This document shows positions 32,183-40,017 of a stretch of DNA of 64,000 nucleotides, piece by piece (the stretch's first letter is position 1; the number at the start of each line of letters is the position of its first letter). Under the pieces are notes generated by a model. The model was not told where the DNA came from and ran no database searches. It worked only from the letters and a program-made list of their open reading frames with translations. The position numbers were made by a program, and so were the translations under genes. The DNA is taken from contig NZ_JNYD01000008.1 in the NCBI RefSeq assembly GCF_000717175.1, forward strand, positions 186,001 to 250,000, given 5' to 3'. The DNA is from Pseudonocardia autotrophica. GTDB lineage: Bacteria > Actinomycetota > Actinomycetes > Mycobacteriales > Pseudonocardiaceae.

Positions 32183-33633
32183 ATCTCGCAGACGACCCGC
32201 ATGCCGACCCGCCCCTGCCAGCCGCTGAAGTCCGCGTCCATCCCGTCGCGGTAGGCCGACCTGCAGATCGCCGGATTGTGCGACCAGCAGCCTCCCCGCA
32301 GGACGCGGCTTCCGCTGCCGTCCCCGGAGACCTGTCCATCGGCGCCCGTCTTCCGGTACTCGACGGGCCCTGCGTCGGCGCAGTGCTCCCACACGTTCCC
32401 GTGCATCTCGTACAGGCCGAATCGGTTCGGCGGGAAGGTCCCGACGGGCACCGTCGTACCGCGGAAGATCCCGAGCGGCCCCTGATCGTAGGCCCCGCTC
32501 TCGTAGACGACCCCGCCGTACTCGATGCTCGAGACGTCGACCTCGCCGCTCCGGCCCGCTACTGCACCGCCGGTCCCGCAGTAGTTGGCCAAATCTGCGG
32601 TGATGGTGGGCCCGACGTGGAAGGGGGTGGTGGTGTGGGCGCGGCAGGCGTACTCCCACTCGACCTCCTTCGGCAGCCGGAGCACGAGCCCGGTCAGGGC
32701 CGAGAGCCGGGCACAGAACTCCGTGGCCTGTTTCCAGCTGATCGTCTCCACCGGCAGGCCGGCTCCGCTGAAGGACGACGGGGCGGGGTCGAGTGGCACC
32801 TCGATCGCTTCCCGCGCTGCCCCGACGAGCGCCGCCCACTGGGCCTGGGTGACGGCTGTGCGGCCGATCGCGAAGGAGGCGACCGTCATCTGCTGTTGTG
32901 GCCCCTCGATGGGACGTCGGCCCGGCTCGTTGTCGGGGGAGCCGATGAGGAAGCTGCCCCCGTGCACGATCGCGAACTGCATCGTCGTGTTCCCGACGGG
33001 CAGGTCGAAGACGTCCGCGGTCGCGCCCTGATCGGGCAGCCTCGCGCCGGTCGAGTCGACGGAGGCGATGGAGAAGGTTTCGATCCGGGTGGATGGCAGC
33101 CGGCGGCCGATGAACGAGTCGAGGGCCCAGCCGCCAGCGCCCGCGAAGAGAAGAGCGCCCGTTCCGACGCCGACCTGGAGCAACGTCCGCCGGGACACCC
33201 GTGGAGGTTCGGGCACGAGATCCGGACCGGGCTCGGGGACGGTGCCGGTGACCCGGCCGACCACGTCCGTCACAAGGTGCCGGATCCGCGGGTCCGCTTC
33301 GTCACCCTGCCACCCCTGCAGGTCTGGTGTGTGGATCACGCCGAAGCCCAGCGGCGGCTCGGTCCCGTCGAGACTGAGCGGCACCAGCACGCCACGTCTC
33401 ATGCCACGGGACGCCTCGTCCCGTACCCAGGGCGCCCTCACCGAGTGCACCGACCACGCGACCATCACGCAGAGCGCCGCGTCGATCTCCTCGGCGATGA
33501 CCTCGTCGAACCGCTCGCCGGCGGCCAGGTCCGGGTCCCACCAGACCTTGAGCCCCTCCCGCTCGAGGAGCCGCACGATCGGCTCGACGCGGCCGCGGTC
33601 CTCACGCTTGTAACTGAAGAAGATGTCGGCCAT
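32179..33633 (-). CDS. TIR / transmembrane / formylglycine-generating-enzyme-like fusion
   Basis: A 484-residue protein. Residues 1-125 are TIR (MADIFFSYKREDRGRVEPIV, KVWWDPDLAAGERF, WVRDEAS with E73 at the usual catalytic position). A basic RR precedes one membrane helix (about 150-172). Residues about 185-484 are a sulfatase-modifying/FGE-type domain: MQFAIVHGGSFLIGS, LRLPKEVEWEYACR, NRFGLYEMHGNVWEHC, RVLRGGCW, RVGMRVV. The copper-binding cysteine pair of true FGE is not obvious, so it may be a ligand-binding relative. ATG 33633 starts directly at the TIR. TIR inside and FGE-like domain outside would make a sensor-effector receptor. Confidence 0.82.
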   Translation of the reverse strand: MADIFFSYKREDRGRVEPIVRLLEREGLKVWWDPDLAAGERFDEVIAEEIDAALCVMVAWSVHSVRAPWVRDEASRGMRRGVLVPLSLDGTEPPLGFGVIHTPDLQGWQGDEADPRIRHLVTDVVGRVTGTVPEPGPDLVPEPPRVSRRTLLQVGVGTGALLFAGAGGWALDSFIGRRLPSTRIETFSIASVDSTGARLPDQGATADVFDLPVGNTTMQFAIVHGGSFLIGSPDNEPGRRPIEGPQQQMTVASFAIGRTAVTQAQWAALVGAAREAIEVPLDPAPSSFSGAGLPVETISWKQATEFCARLSALTGLVLRLPKEVEWEYACRAHTTTPFHVGPTITADLANYCGTGGAVAGRSGEVDVSSIEYGGVVYESGAYDQGPLGIFRGTTVPVGTFPPNRFGLYEMHGNVWEHCADAGPVEYRKTGADGQVSGDGSGSRVLRGGCWSHNPAICRSAYRDGMDADFSGWQGRVGMRVVCEI

Positions 33634-33763
33634 ACCCCGCACGCCCCATCCACCGCGTCACGCAGGGTATCCCCTGTTCGACGACGAGCGAGCCGCTTGC
33701 GCGTACGTACTTGTACGACCTTCCGGACACCTCGGCGTCGCCCGCACAAGGGGCGCGCGCACG

Positions 33764-33803
33764 AGGCCGTCGTGGAGCCTCCGCCGAGGCTCCACGACGG
33801 CCT
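33764..33803 (-). terminator. Perfect 18-bp stem-loop
   Basis: AGGCCGTCGTGGAGCCTC and its exact complement around a CGCC loop, 35 bases after the end of the small minus-strand gene at 33839. Strong terminator candidate for that gene. Confidence 0.8.
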
Positions 33804-33838
33804 TCCGGGGTCCGGCGCGGTTCGTCGCTCGGCCGTGC

Positions 33839-34183
33839 CTACGACACGATGAACATGACCCGGACGTTCAGGTCGACGCCCCACGCGACCTCTCCACGCA
33901 GGCGGACCTGGCCGCCGTCGAGAGGAACGACGTTGTAGACCTTCATCGCCGCATCCCCCAGGAACGGCGTGTCCAGTGCTCCACCGGGCGTGCTCGCCGT
34001 GATCTCGGACAGGCTGACGCACACTGCGCTTCCCTTGTTCACACCGGCGACATTGAACAGCTGGGTGAACACGCCGTGCTTCCGGATCGTGGCGATGAAA
34101 CCGGCCGCCGGGGCTACCGCGTCCGGCCCGGCGAGTTGCTCGGTCTCGACGGCCGTCGTCTCGTCGGGAATCGTTGTGCTCAT
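33839..34183 (-). CDS. Small hypothetical protein next to protease group
   Basis: A 114-residue protein. ATG 34183 has AGGAGGT eight bases upstream, so it is well expressed in principle. The N-terminus is acidic (MSTTIPDETTAVETEQLAGP); the rest is beta-rich (GVFTQLFNVAGVNKGSAVCV, LSEITASTPGGALDTPFLGD, VYNVVPLDGGQVRLRGEV, LNVRVMFIVS). No signal peptide or membrane helix. Not recognised. It is divergent from the M6 protease gene and could be its partner, substrate or inhibitor. Confidence 0.6.
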   Translation of the reverse strand: MSTTIPDETTAVETEQLAGPDAVAPAAGFIATIRKHGVFTQLFNVAGVNKGSAVCVSLSEITASTPGGALDTPFLGDAAMKVYNVVPLDGGQVRLRGEVAWGVDLNVRVMFIVS

Positions 34184-34563
34184 GATGTTCGACCTCCTGT
34201 CGTGGTGGCTGGAATACGTGGATCGGGATATCCACATGCGACTCGAGAGTAGAGTCGACTCGTGTACCCGTGATCGGACCTGGCCGCCCGATACCGCTGA
34301 TCGAAGCGTTCCTTCGTGGAACGGGGGCAGGCGAGGCCCGTACCGCGAAGCCTATGTGATCGGTGAGATGCCGGCGATGCGTACTTCTGCGTACGCATTT
34401 TCGAGAATCACGCGTATCCGCAGGTCGGGTTACGTAGGACTGCGTACTTGACCGGAACGCGGCGATGGCCTGTCATTGCTGTGAAAGGGTCGAAATTCCT
34501 GCGTCACGACGCTTGACGTGGAAGCACGCCCCAAGCGTCGTGTGAACGAAAGCGAGCCGGCAC
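34184..34563. other. Divergent intergenic region with TGCGTA elements
   Basis: 380 bases, visibly less GC-rich than the surroundings. Contains TGCGTAC twice (34378 and 34388, the latter inside the palindrome TGCGTACGCA at 34388-34397) and a near-copy of the 16-bp palindrome at 34431-34446. No gene seen. Likely control region for the small protein and the M6 protease. Confidence 0.5.
34431..34446. promoter_or_regulatory. Near-copy of 16-bp palindrome
   Basis: TACGTAGGACTGCGTA matches TACGCAGTACTGCGTA (39346 and 39394) at 14 of 16 positions. It lies 118 bases upstream of the M6 protease start. Confidence 0.5.
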
Positions 34564-36084
34564 ATGTCCATTGCAGTGTGGCGAGATCTTTGCGCTGTGT
34601 CGCCCAGCCCTGAACTCAGGGAGCGCCTGCGTGACGAGCTTCGTGAAGTGCGCGAGAGCGCGAGCTCACCCGTCCTCCGGCAACTCGCCTTGCCCGGTCG
34701 TCCGCGGTGGCCCGGATACGGCGACGGGACGATATTCCCGCCGAGGCAGTTCCCGCTGGGCACCTCCGCCCGCGAGATCGGTCGTGCAGCGGCGGACCGC
34801 ACGCCGCTGCGTGGCAAGGTCCGTGTCGTCGTCGTGCTGGTCGACTTCCCCGACCGGCCGATGCAGGAGAGCAACGAGCATTTCGAGGAGCTGTTCTTCT
34901 CGAGCGGGGTACTCCCCTCCGGGAGCGTCGCCGAGTACTACCGCGAGGTCACCGGAGGAATGGTCGACCTCGTCGGTGAGGTGGTCGGTCCGTTCCGGCT
35001 GGGACAGAGCCTCGCGTGGTACGCCAACAACAACTTCGGGATCGGGCGCCCTTCGGGCACGCCGCGAGCCCAGCGGATGGCACTCGACGCGGCGACGGTC
35101 GCGGATCCCGGTATCGACTTCGGGCCTTACGACAACGACGGCAACGGTTTCGTCGACGCGTTCATCGTCGTACATGCGGGTGCCGGGGGCGAGGCCACCG
35201 GAAATCCTGGTGACATCTGGTCGCACAAGTGGGTCCTCGCCTCGCCCTACAGCACCGACGCCACTCAGATCTACGCCTACCTCACGATCCCGGAGGACGC
35301 AAGGATCGGTGTGTGCGCCCACGAATTGGGCCACCTGCTCTTCGGCTTCCCGGATCTGTACGACATCGACTACAGCTCCGAGGGCGTCGGCAACTGGTGC
35401 CTCATGGGCGGTGGTTCATGGAACGGAGGCGGCGACGTACCGGCCCATCCGTCCGCCTGGTGCAAGCTTCAGCAGGGCTGGGTCACCGACGTCGACGTCA
35501 CGAGCACGGGCACGGTCACCTTCACCGACGTCAAGTCGACACGCACGGTCCATCGTCTCTGGCTCGACGGACAGCGGAGGCCGGAGTACTTCCTGGTCGA
35601 GAACCGTCAGCGGACGGGCTACGACCGGCTGCTCCCGGGGCCGGGGCTGCTCATCTGGCACATCGACGAGACTCAGCAGGACAACTCGGACGAGACCCAC
35701 TACATGGTGGGTCTGGTGCAGGCCGACGCGCAGCGGGACCTCGAGCGGGGCCGCAACCGCGGGGACTCCGGCGACGTGTATCCCGGTAGTAGCGGGAACA
35801 CGGCGTTCACGCCGACGTCCAACCCCGACTCGAACTCCTACACCGGTCATGTGACGTCGGTGTCCGTCACCGGGATCTCGGCTTCGGGGCCGAGCATGTC
35901 GGCAACGGTGTCCGTGAGCCCTGCTCCAACGCCACGCCCTGCACCGGAAGTTGCCGAGCGCAGAGCAGCGCGTCTCGGTTCCGTCCAGCCGAATGGACAG
36001 GTGTCCGACGCGTTCGCCAAGCTGAAGTCCGATCTCGCGACCCTCGAGCAGTTGGTCGACTCCGGACGCACAGGAGCCGTCTGA
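34564..36084 (+). CDS. M6-family metalloprotease without signal peptide
   Basis: A 506-residue immune-inhibitor-A-type metalloprotease. The domain starts with VRVVVVLVDFPDRPMQ, continues with EYYREVTGGMVDL, and holds the zinc motif HELGHLLFGFPD (H253, E254, H257) followed by GNWCLMGGGSWNG. C-terminally there is a beta domain and a coiled tail (FAKLKSDLATLEQLVDSG). The N-terminus (MSIAVWRDLCAVSPSPELRE) is helical and hydrophilic with no export signal, unlike most M6 proteases, which are secreted. Intracellular location suggests an effector protease or one released by lysis. Weak ribosome site; ATG 34564. Confidence 0.85.
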   Translation: MSIAVWRDLCAVSPSPELRERLRDELREVRESASSPVLRQLALPGRPRWPGYGDGTIFPPRQFPLGTSAREIGRAAADRTPLRGKVRVVVVLVDFPDRPMQESNEHFEELFFSSGVLPSGSVAEYYREVTGGMVDLVGEVVGPFRLGQSLAWYANNNFGIGRPSGTPRAQRMALDAATVADPGIDFGPYDNDGNGFVDAFIVVHAGAGGEATGNPGDIWSHKWVLASPYSTDATQIYAYLTIPEDARIGVCAHELGHLLFGFPDLYDIDYSSEGVGNWCLMGGGSWNGGGDVPAHPSAWCKLQQGWVTDVDVTSTGTVTFTDVKSTRTVHRLWLDGQRRPEYFLVENRQRTGYDRLLPGPGLLIWHIDETQQDNSDETHYMVGLVQADAQRDLERGRNRGDSGDVYPGSSGNTAFTPTSNPDSNSYTGHVTSVSVTGISASGPSMSATVSVSPAPTPRPAPEVAERRAARLGSVQPNGQVSDAFAKLKSDLATLEQLVDSGRTGAV

Positions 36085-36191
36085 CCGGTCGCCGCGGTCC
36101 GTTCCGCGTCAGGGGTGGTTCTGGCACGCTGGCGCGGGACGGACCGTCGGATGTACACCGGTTGCGGACCCAGCAGCGATGAGGCGATGAC

Positions 36192-36521
36192 GTGGTGCAG
36201 GTCGTCGAGAACTTGACGTGGCTGTCGGGGCGTCTCGTCGGCAGGCAGCCGCATCCGCAGCGTGCGGGTTGGGATGTCGTCATCGTCCACGTCGAGGTGG
36301 CCCGTCCCGTGCCGGACAAGGCGGACCTGTTGTCCCGGCACGAGGGTGAGGATCTGCCCGTCGGGTTCCGGCACGAGTTGCTGGCAGATGCCCGACCGGG
36401 GGCCCATCTCACCTTCAGGGCCCGCTTCACCCCCGCCGGAGCTCTCGCCGAGGCGTATCCGGACGAGGGTGACCTCGTGGTGCGTCCGATCCAGCCGCCG
36501 AGCAGTCCACCTGCACACTGA
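36192..36521 (+). CDS. Small hypothetical protein
   Basis: A 109-residue protein with alternating beta-like segments (WDVVIVHVEVARPVP, GAHLTFRARFTPAG) and no membrane segment. GTG 36192 follows GAGG by seven bases. Located 107 bases after the M6 protease on the same strand, so possibly in its operon. No family recognised. Confidence 0.5.
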   Translation: MVQVVENLTWLSGRLVGRQPHPQRAGWDVVIVHVEVARPVPDKADLLSRHEGEDLPVGFRHELLADARPGAHLTFRARFTPAGALAEAYPDEGDLVVRPIQPPSSPPAH

Positions 36522-37088
36522 TGTCCATGACCGTCGTGCGCCGGGCCCGGCCGCGAGGCTCCGCCGCCGACTCGGCCGGCCCGGATCGCCTGTGACGGAC
36601 TGGCGGGGCACCGTCAGTCGGCCGGCCGTTCGGGTATGCGGAGGGCCTGTCCGGTCTGGATCTTGTTGGGATCGCCAGTCGATCGCGGTTGGCAGCGAAG
36701 AGCATCTCGTGCAGCGCCGAATTGTTGTACTTCAGCCGTGCTATCCCTGACAGCGTCTCGCCGGCCCCCACGATGTGCTCGCCGAACCCCACGTATTCGT
36801 ACGGCTGCACGAGCGCGGGACCGAAGGCCACACGGACGACCTGCTTGTGCAGCTCCGTCGCCGACCCGCCCGACGAGTACTCGAACACCTCGACCGAGCC
36901 GAGGTAGGTGGACGGGACACGCGTCTGCACTGTGAAGCTGACCAGGAATGTGTCCCAGAGCCCGGTCCCACCCACCTTGAACGTGGTCTCGTCGAGCACG
37001 TTTGAGTGGTCGTCGCGGAGACGAGCGGCGAGCACCCCCTCGAATCCGGTTCCGACGCCGTGGTTCCCCCGAAATCGTGGAGGGTTCC

Positions 37089-38018
37089 CTATGCCGCGTC
37101 TCGGGTGAGGGCGGCGTTCTCGTAGATGATCGGTGGGAGCCCGGCGGCGGCGCTGTGTCGTCGCCGGTGGTTGTAGAAGCCGTAGCACCAGTCGATGACC
37201 ACCGCCCGAGCCCTGCTGGTGGTGTCGAAGTCGTTGCGGGACAGTACTTCCCACTCCAGGCTGGAGAAGAACGCCTCCGCCGCGGCGTTGTCGAAGCACG
37301 ACCCGACCCGGCCCATGGACTGGCGGATGTTCAGCCGCCGACACAGCGCGGTGAAGTTGCCCGCGGTGTAGGTCGAGCCGCGGTCGGTGTGGAAGATCAC
37401 CCCTGCGATCCGGTCCGCGCCGCCGCGGGCCGCGACGGCCATCCGGATTGCCTCACAGGCCAACTCGGCGTTCGGGTGCAGTCCGGTGGCCGCGCCGAGC
37501 AGCCGCCGCGAGTACAGGTCGATCACCGTGGCCAGATACAGCTTGCCCGCCGCGGTGGGGATCTCGGTCATGTCCCCGACCCAGCGGCGGTTCGGCTCGG
37601 CCGCGGTGAAGGCCCGGCGCAGCAGGTCCGGGAACTTCGGCGCCGCCTTGTCCTGGCGGGTCAGCCCGTTGCGGCGGCGAATCCGGCGGGCGACCAGGCC
37701 TTGGCGGCGCATCGAGTCCGCCACGGTCTTCTCCGACACCTTCCACCCGGCCTCACGCAGGTCGGCGTGCAGACGGGGCGAGCCGTGCAGACGCTGGGCG
37801 TCGTCGAACGCCACGGCCACGGCGGCGTCCAACGCGCTACGGCGCCGCTCGGTCGGGGTCGCGCCACCGTCGGGGCTGTTGGCGCGGTCGAGCCACTTGT
37901 ACAGCCAGGAGATCGACACCCCGAGCAGCGCGCAGGCCAGCGTGTGCGGCACCCGGTGGAAGGTCCTCTGGTCGGCGATGAAACGGGCCACGCTCACTTC
38001 GTCGCCTCCTTGACCCAC
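37089..38018 (-). CDS. IS3-family transposase OrfB (DDE integrase)
   Basis: 309-residue open frame with HTH_21-like region (QRLHGSPRLHADLREAGWKV, MRRQGLVARRIRRR) and an rve integrase core: first aspartate in RRWVGDMTEIPT, second in IFHTDRGSTYTA, glutamate in DNAAAEAFFSSLEWE. It overlaps orfA by 25 bases in another frame, so a -1 frameshift fusion with OrfA is expected, as in other IS3 elements. Native start may be later than 38018. Confidence 0.9.
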   Translation of the reverse strand: MGQGGDEVSVARFIADQRTFHRVPHTLACALLGVSISWLYKWLDRANSPDGGATPTERRRSALDAAVAVAFDDAQRLHGSPRLHADLREAGWKVSEKTVADSMRRQGLVARRIRRRNGLTRQDKAAPKFPDLLRRAFTAAEPNRRWVGDMTEIPTAAGKLYLATVIDLYSRRLLGAATGLHPNAELACEAIRMAVAARGGADRIAGVIFHTDRGSTYTAGNFTALCRRLNIRQSMGRVGSCFDNAAAEAFFSSLEWEVLSRNDFDTTSRARAVVIDWCYGFYNHRRRHSAAAGLPPIIYENAALTRDAA

Positions 38019-38284
38019 AGGACCACGGATCGCTTGAGGACATCACGCTCCATCCGCAGCTCGGCGTTCTCCGCCCGGAGCCGCTTGAGCTCCTCAACGT
38101 CGCCCCGGGACAGGCCCTCGGTGTCCTCGCGGGCCTCGCGTGCGCGGGCCACCCAGTTGCCCAGCGTGCCCTCGTTAACCCCCAGGTCGCGGGCGACCTG
38201 GGCGATCGGCTTGCCCGTCTCCTCCACGATCCGGACCGCCCCGTCACGGAACTCCCGGTCGTATCGCTTCCGTACCTCTGGCAT
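37994..38284 (-). CDS. IS3-family transposase OrfA
   Basis: 96-residue HTH protein (YDREFRDGAVRIVEETGKPI, QVARDLGVNEGTLGNWV) with a C-terminal leucine-zipper-like helix (DVEELKRLRAENAELRMERD). Binds the IS ends and dimerises. Overlaps orfB. Confidence 0.9.
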   Translation of the reverse strand: MPEVRKRYDREFRDGAVRIVEETGKPIAQVARDLGVNEGTLGNWVARAREAREDTEGLSRGDVEELKRLRAENAELRMERDVLKRSVVLWVKEATK

Positions 38285-38455
38285 CGCTACCCCTTATAGC
38301 TGATGCCTCCCCGATCATGGGGGAACCGCACGCCCACGACGGAGATGGTGTTGCCGACGATGTCGAACTCGCCTGGGTTGCGGATGATGACCGGTGGAAT
38401 GCCACTCATGTAAACGAACCCTTCAGGAGTCGGTGGAACGGCCGGACCGGCTGAA

Positions 38456-39226
38456 TCAGAGGGTGAACTGCTTGAGGTCGACCCCGTTCAGCTGTTCATA
38501 GGTGCGCAGGCGCATTCGGAACATGCCGTGGTCGCCCCAGCCCGTACCCCAGCTGTTGGCGTAGGTGATGACGCTGTCGAAGACGTCACGGGTGTCGAGC
38601 TCGACGCCGAGCGCCTCGACCTCGTGACCTCCGGCGATCCCGCTGGACGTCCAGGTCGGGTCCGCGTCGATGAATCCGTCGGCGTCCGGTTGGAAGAACG
38701 CTCGGTACCACGGCATGCCCTGGAGCACAGGGCCCGACTGGAGCAGGGTCAGGAATCCGTAGGCCGTGCGAGCCCAGGTGTAGCCCTTGATGGTGCCCCT
38801 CGACTTCAGGACCCGGCAGATCGCGAGCCCTGACGAACCGGTGTCCTCGGGTGGGTACGACCCCGGGAACGGGTCGATCTCGGTTGCCTCTGAGTAGAGC
38901 TTGACCGCGAACTTCTCGCAGGCTCGTTCGTCGTCCGGATCGGGAAGAACCTTCTGGCCGACAGCACTGTAGAAGGGTTCGGTGCCCAGGGCACCGGTGC
39001 CGGCATTGCCCGTGCACGAACCGAGCTTCCCCTGATCGAGAATGGTCACGACACGCTGCCAGAGGCGGTCCTTCAGAGTCGTGTTCATGGCGGCCACGTC
39101 GTTCTCGACCATGTAAGCCAAGCTTCGGGCGTCCAGCAGTTGGTGCCGGCCGAGCCGCATGCCGTGCTGCGGATCTTCGCTCATCCGATGGTAGAGAATT
39201 CCGTTTCCGAGGAGCCCGTGGAACAT
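38456..39226 (-). CDS. Papain-like C1 cysteine protease
   Basis: A 256-residue C1-family peptidase without signal peptide or propeptide. Catalytic residues are visible: cysteine in DQGKLGSCTGNA (C71), histidine in AGGHEVEALG (H201) and asparagine in ITYANSWGTGWGDHG (N224). A short N-terminal part (LGRHQLLDARS) resembles bacterial C1 proteases of the cytosolic type. Start chosen at ATG 39226 (TTG 39235 possible). It is divergent from a chagasin-like inhibitor gene and 47 bases downstream of the broken Gmad2-LysM gene. Lack of export signal and a dedicated inhibitor suggest a potentially toxic intracellular protease. Confidence 0.88.
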   Translation of the reverse strand: MFHGLLGNGILYHRMSEDPQHGMRLGRHQLLDARSLAYMVENDVAAMNTTLKDRLWQRVVTILDQGKLGSCTGNAGTGALGTEPFYSAVGQKVLPDPDDERACEKFAVKLYSEATEIDPFPGSYPPEDTGSSGLAICRVLKSRGTIKGYTWARTAYGFLTLLQSGPVLQGMPWYRAFFQPDADGFIDADPTWTSSGIAGGHEVEALGVELDTRDVFDSVITYANSWGTGWGDHGMFRMRLRTYEQLNGVDLKQFTL

Positions 39227-39345
39227 CTCGATCAACCCCCGTCAGTTGGTCGGCCTGGGAACACGACGACGCCGGGCCCGAGTGACCGACTTCGTCGCAC
39301 TCGGTGGCGCGGCATCATTGTCGTCCCGGCGACTGCTCGGGCGAG

Positions 39346-39361
39346 TACGCAGTACTGCGTA
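39346..39361. promoter_or_regulatory. 16-bp palindrome, copy 1
   Basis: TACGCAGTACTGCGTA, a perfect palindrome, 120 bases from the protease start and about 200 from the inhibitor start. Operator candidate. Confidence 0.65.
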
Positions 39362-39393
39362 GTATCTGTGCGGGCTTGAAGCGCCTCCAAGAA

Positions 39394-39409
39394 TACGCAG
39401 TACTGCGTA
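39394..39409. promoter_or_regulatory. 16-bp palindrome, copy 2
   Basis: Exact second copy of TACGCAGTACTGCGTA, 48 bases from copy 1 (start to start), between four and five helical turns, so two dimers could lie on a similar face. Confidence 0.65.
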
Positions 39410-39557
39410 CCCGCCTATACCGGACCTGCTGTGAAGAATGGGTCGCGACGCCGACCGAAGCCGCGGTAGCGTGTGCCTACCGGCAGCAGGGACAGCCTCC
39501 TGCTCCCGAAGCGGGACGACGCCGTGCACGCCTGACCGCACAGGTGGAGGAGGGCGC

Positions 39558-39863
39558 GTGGAGCTGAGCGCAGCCGACGCGAATTCGAGGCGTTCCGCGA
39601 CGGTCGGGGACGAGATCGTCGTTCGCCTTCCGGAGACACCCACGTCCGGGTATCAGTGGCTTCCGGAGATCGATCCCTCGGCGCTGCAGGTGGTCGACGA
39701 TACGTACGAGTTCGATCAGAACCGGCGTGGGGGCAGCGGAGTCCATCGCTTCACTTTTCGGGCGCTCCGCGAGGGGCCCACACTGTTGAAGCTCGTGAAC
39801 CGTCGGCCGTGGGAGCAGCAGGGTTCCGAGGAGTACCGGGTGGACCTGCGTATCCGACGCTGA
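39558..39863 (+). CDS. Chagasin-like cysteine protease inhibitor (I42)
   Basis: A 101-residue protein with the three inhibitory loops of chagasins in recognisable form: PTSGYQWLP for the NPTTGY loop, GGSGVHRFTFRAL for the GxGG strand/loop, and LVNRRPWEQQ for the RPWE loop. No signal peptide. GTG 39558 follows GGAGGAGGGCGC. Chagasins inhibit C1 papain-like proteases, and the divergent neighbour is exactly such a protease. This pairing makes an antidote role likely, which is inference. Confidence 0.85.
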   Translation: MELSAADANSRRSATVGDEIVVRLPETPTSGYQWLPEIDPSALQVVDDTYEFDQNRRGGSGVHRFTFRALREGPTLLKLVNRRPWEQQGSEEYRVDLRIRR

Positions 39864-40017
39864 GCCCTTGCGCATGGTGCGGCCCGCCGTCGGAACCCTC
39901 GGAATCTCCCCGGGTATGGGAAGAACTACGTATTGCTCACGTACTCGCGACGCGTCAGCGTCTGTTCTCGTCGTCAACGGTCGAGAATCGGGGATCAGGC
40001 GTGTGGAGGAGTCGCGC

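Larger units (their letters stand above)
37060..38329 (-). mobile_element. IS3-family insertion sequence, complete
   Basis: 1270-bp element with terminal inverted repeats GTGGTTCCCCC (37060-37070) and GGGGGAACCGC (38319-38329, one mismatch) and further matching bases inside. A 5-bp target duplication ACGCC occurs at 37055-37059 and 38330-38334. It carries orfA and orfB on the minus strand. Target duplication and intact ORFs suggest a fairly recent insertion. Confidence 0.88.
36614..38409 (-). pseudogene. Gmad2-LysM protein, interrupted by IS3-type element and frameshifted
   Basis: Two minus-strand pieces flank the IS. The 5' piece (38330-38409; ATG 38409) encodes MSGIPPVIIRNPGEFDIVGN then TISVVGV. 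The 3' piece (36614-37059) continues GTGFEGVLAARLRD, VEVFEYSSGG (Gmad2-type immunoglobulin-like domain) and GEHIVGAGETLSGIARLKYN, FAANRDRL (LysM). Removing the IS and one ACGCC target copy rejoins the frame exactly. A second lesion, a one-base loss near 36671-36676, shifts the end: the alternate frame restores DPNKIQTGQALRIPERPAD and a stop at 36614. The intact gene would encode a peptidoglycan-binding or adhesion-like protein of about 175 residues, with no signal peptide. It sat among the protease genes. Confidence 0.8.
39227..39557. other. Divergent control region of protease and inhibitor
   Basis: 331 bases between the C1 protease and chagasin-like genes, holding two perfect 16-bp palindromes (39346 and 39394). 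No gene is supported here. Confidence 0.55.

Noticed and set aside
39346..39409. Possible CRISPR-like repeat-spacer unit
   Set aside because: Only two copies of a 16-bp palindrome, no array, no cas genes nearby; better read as operators.
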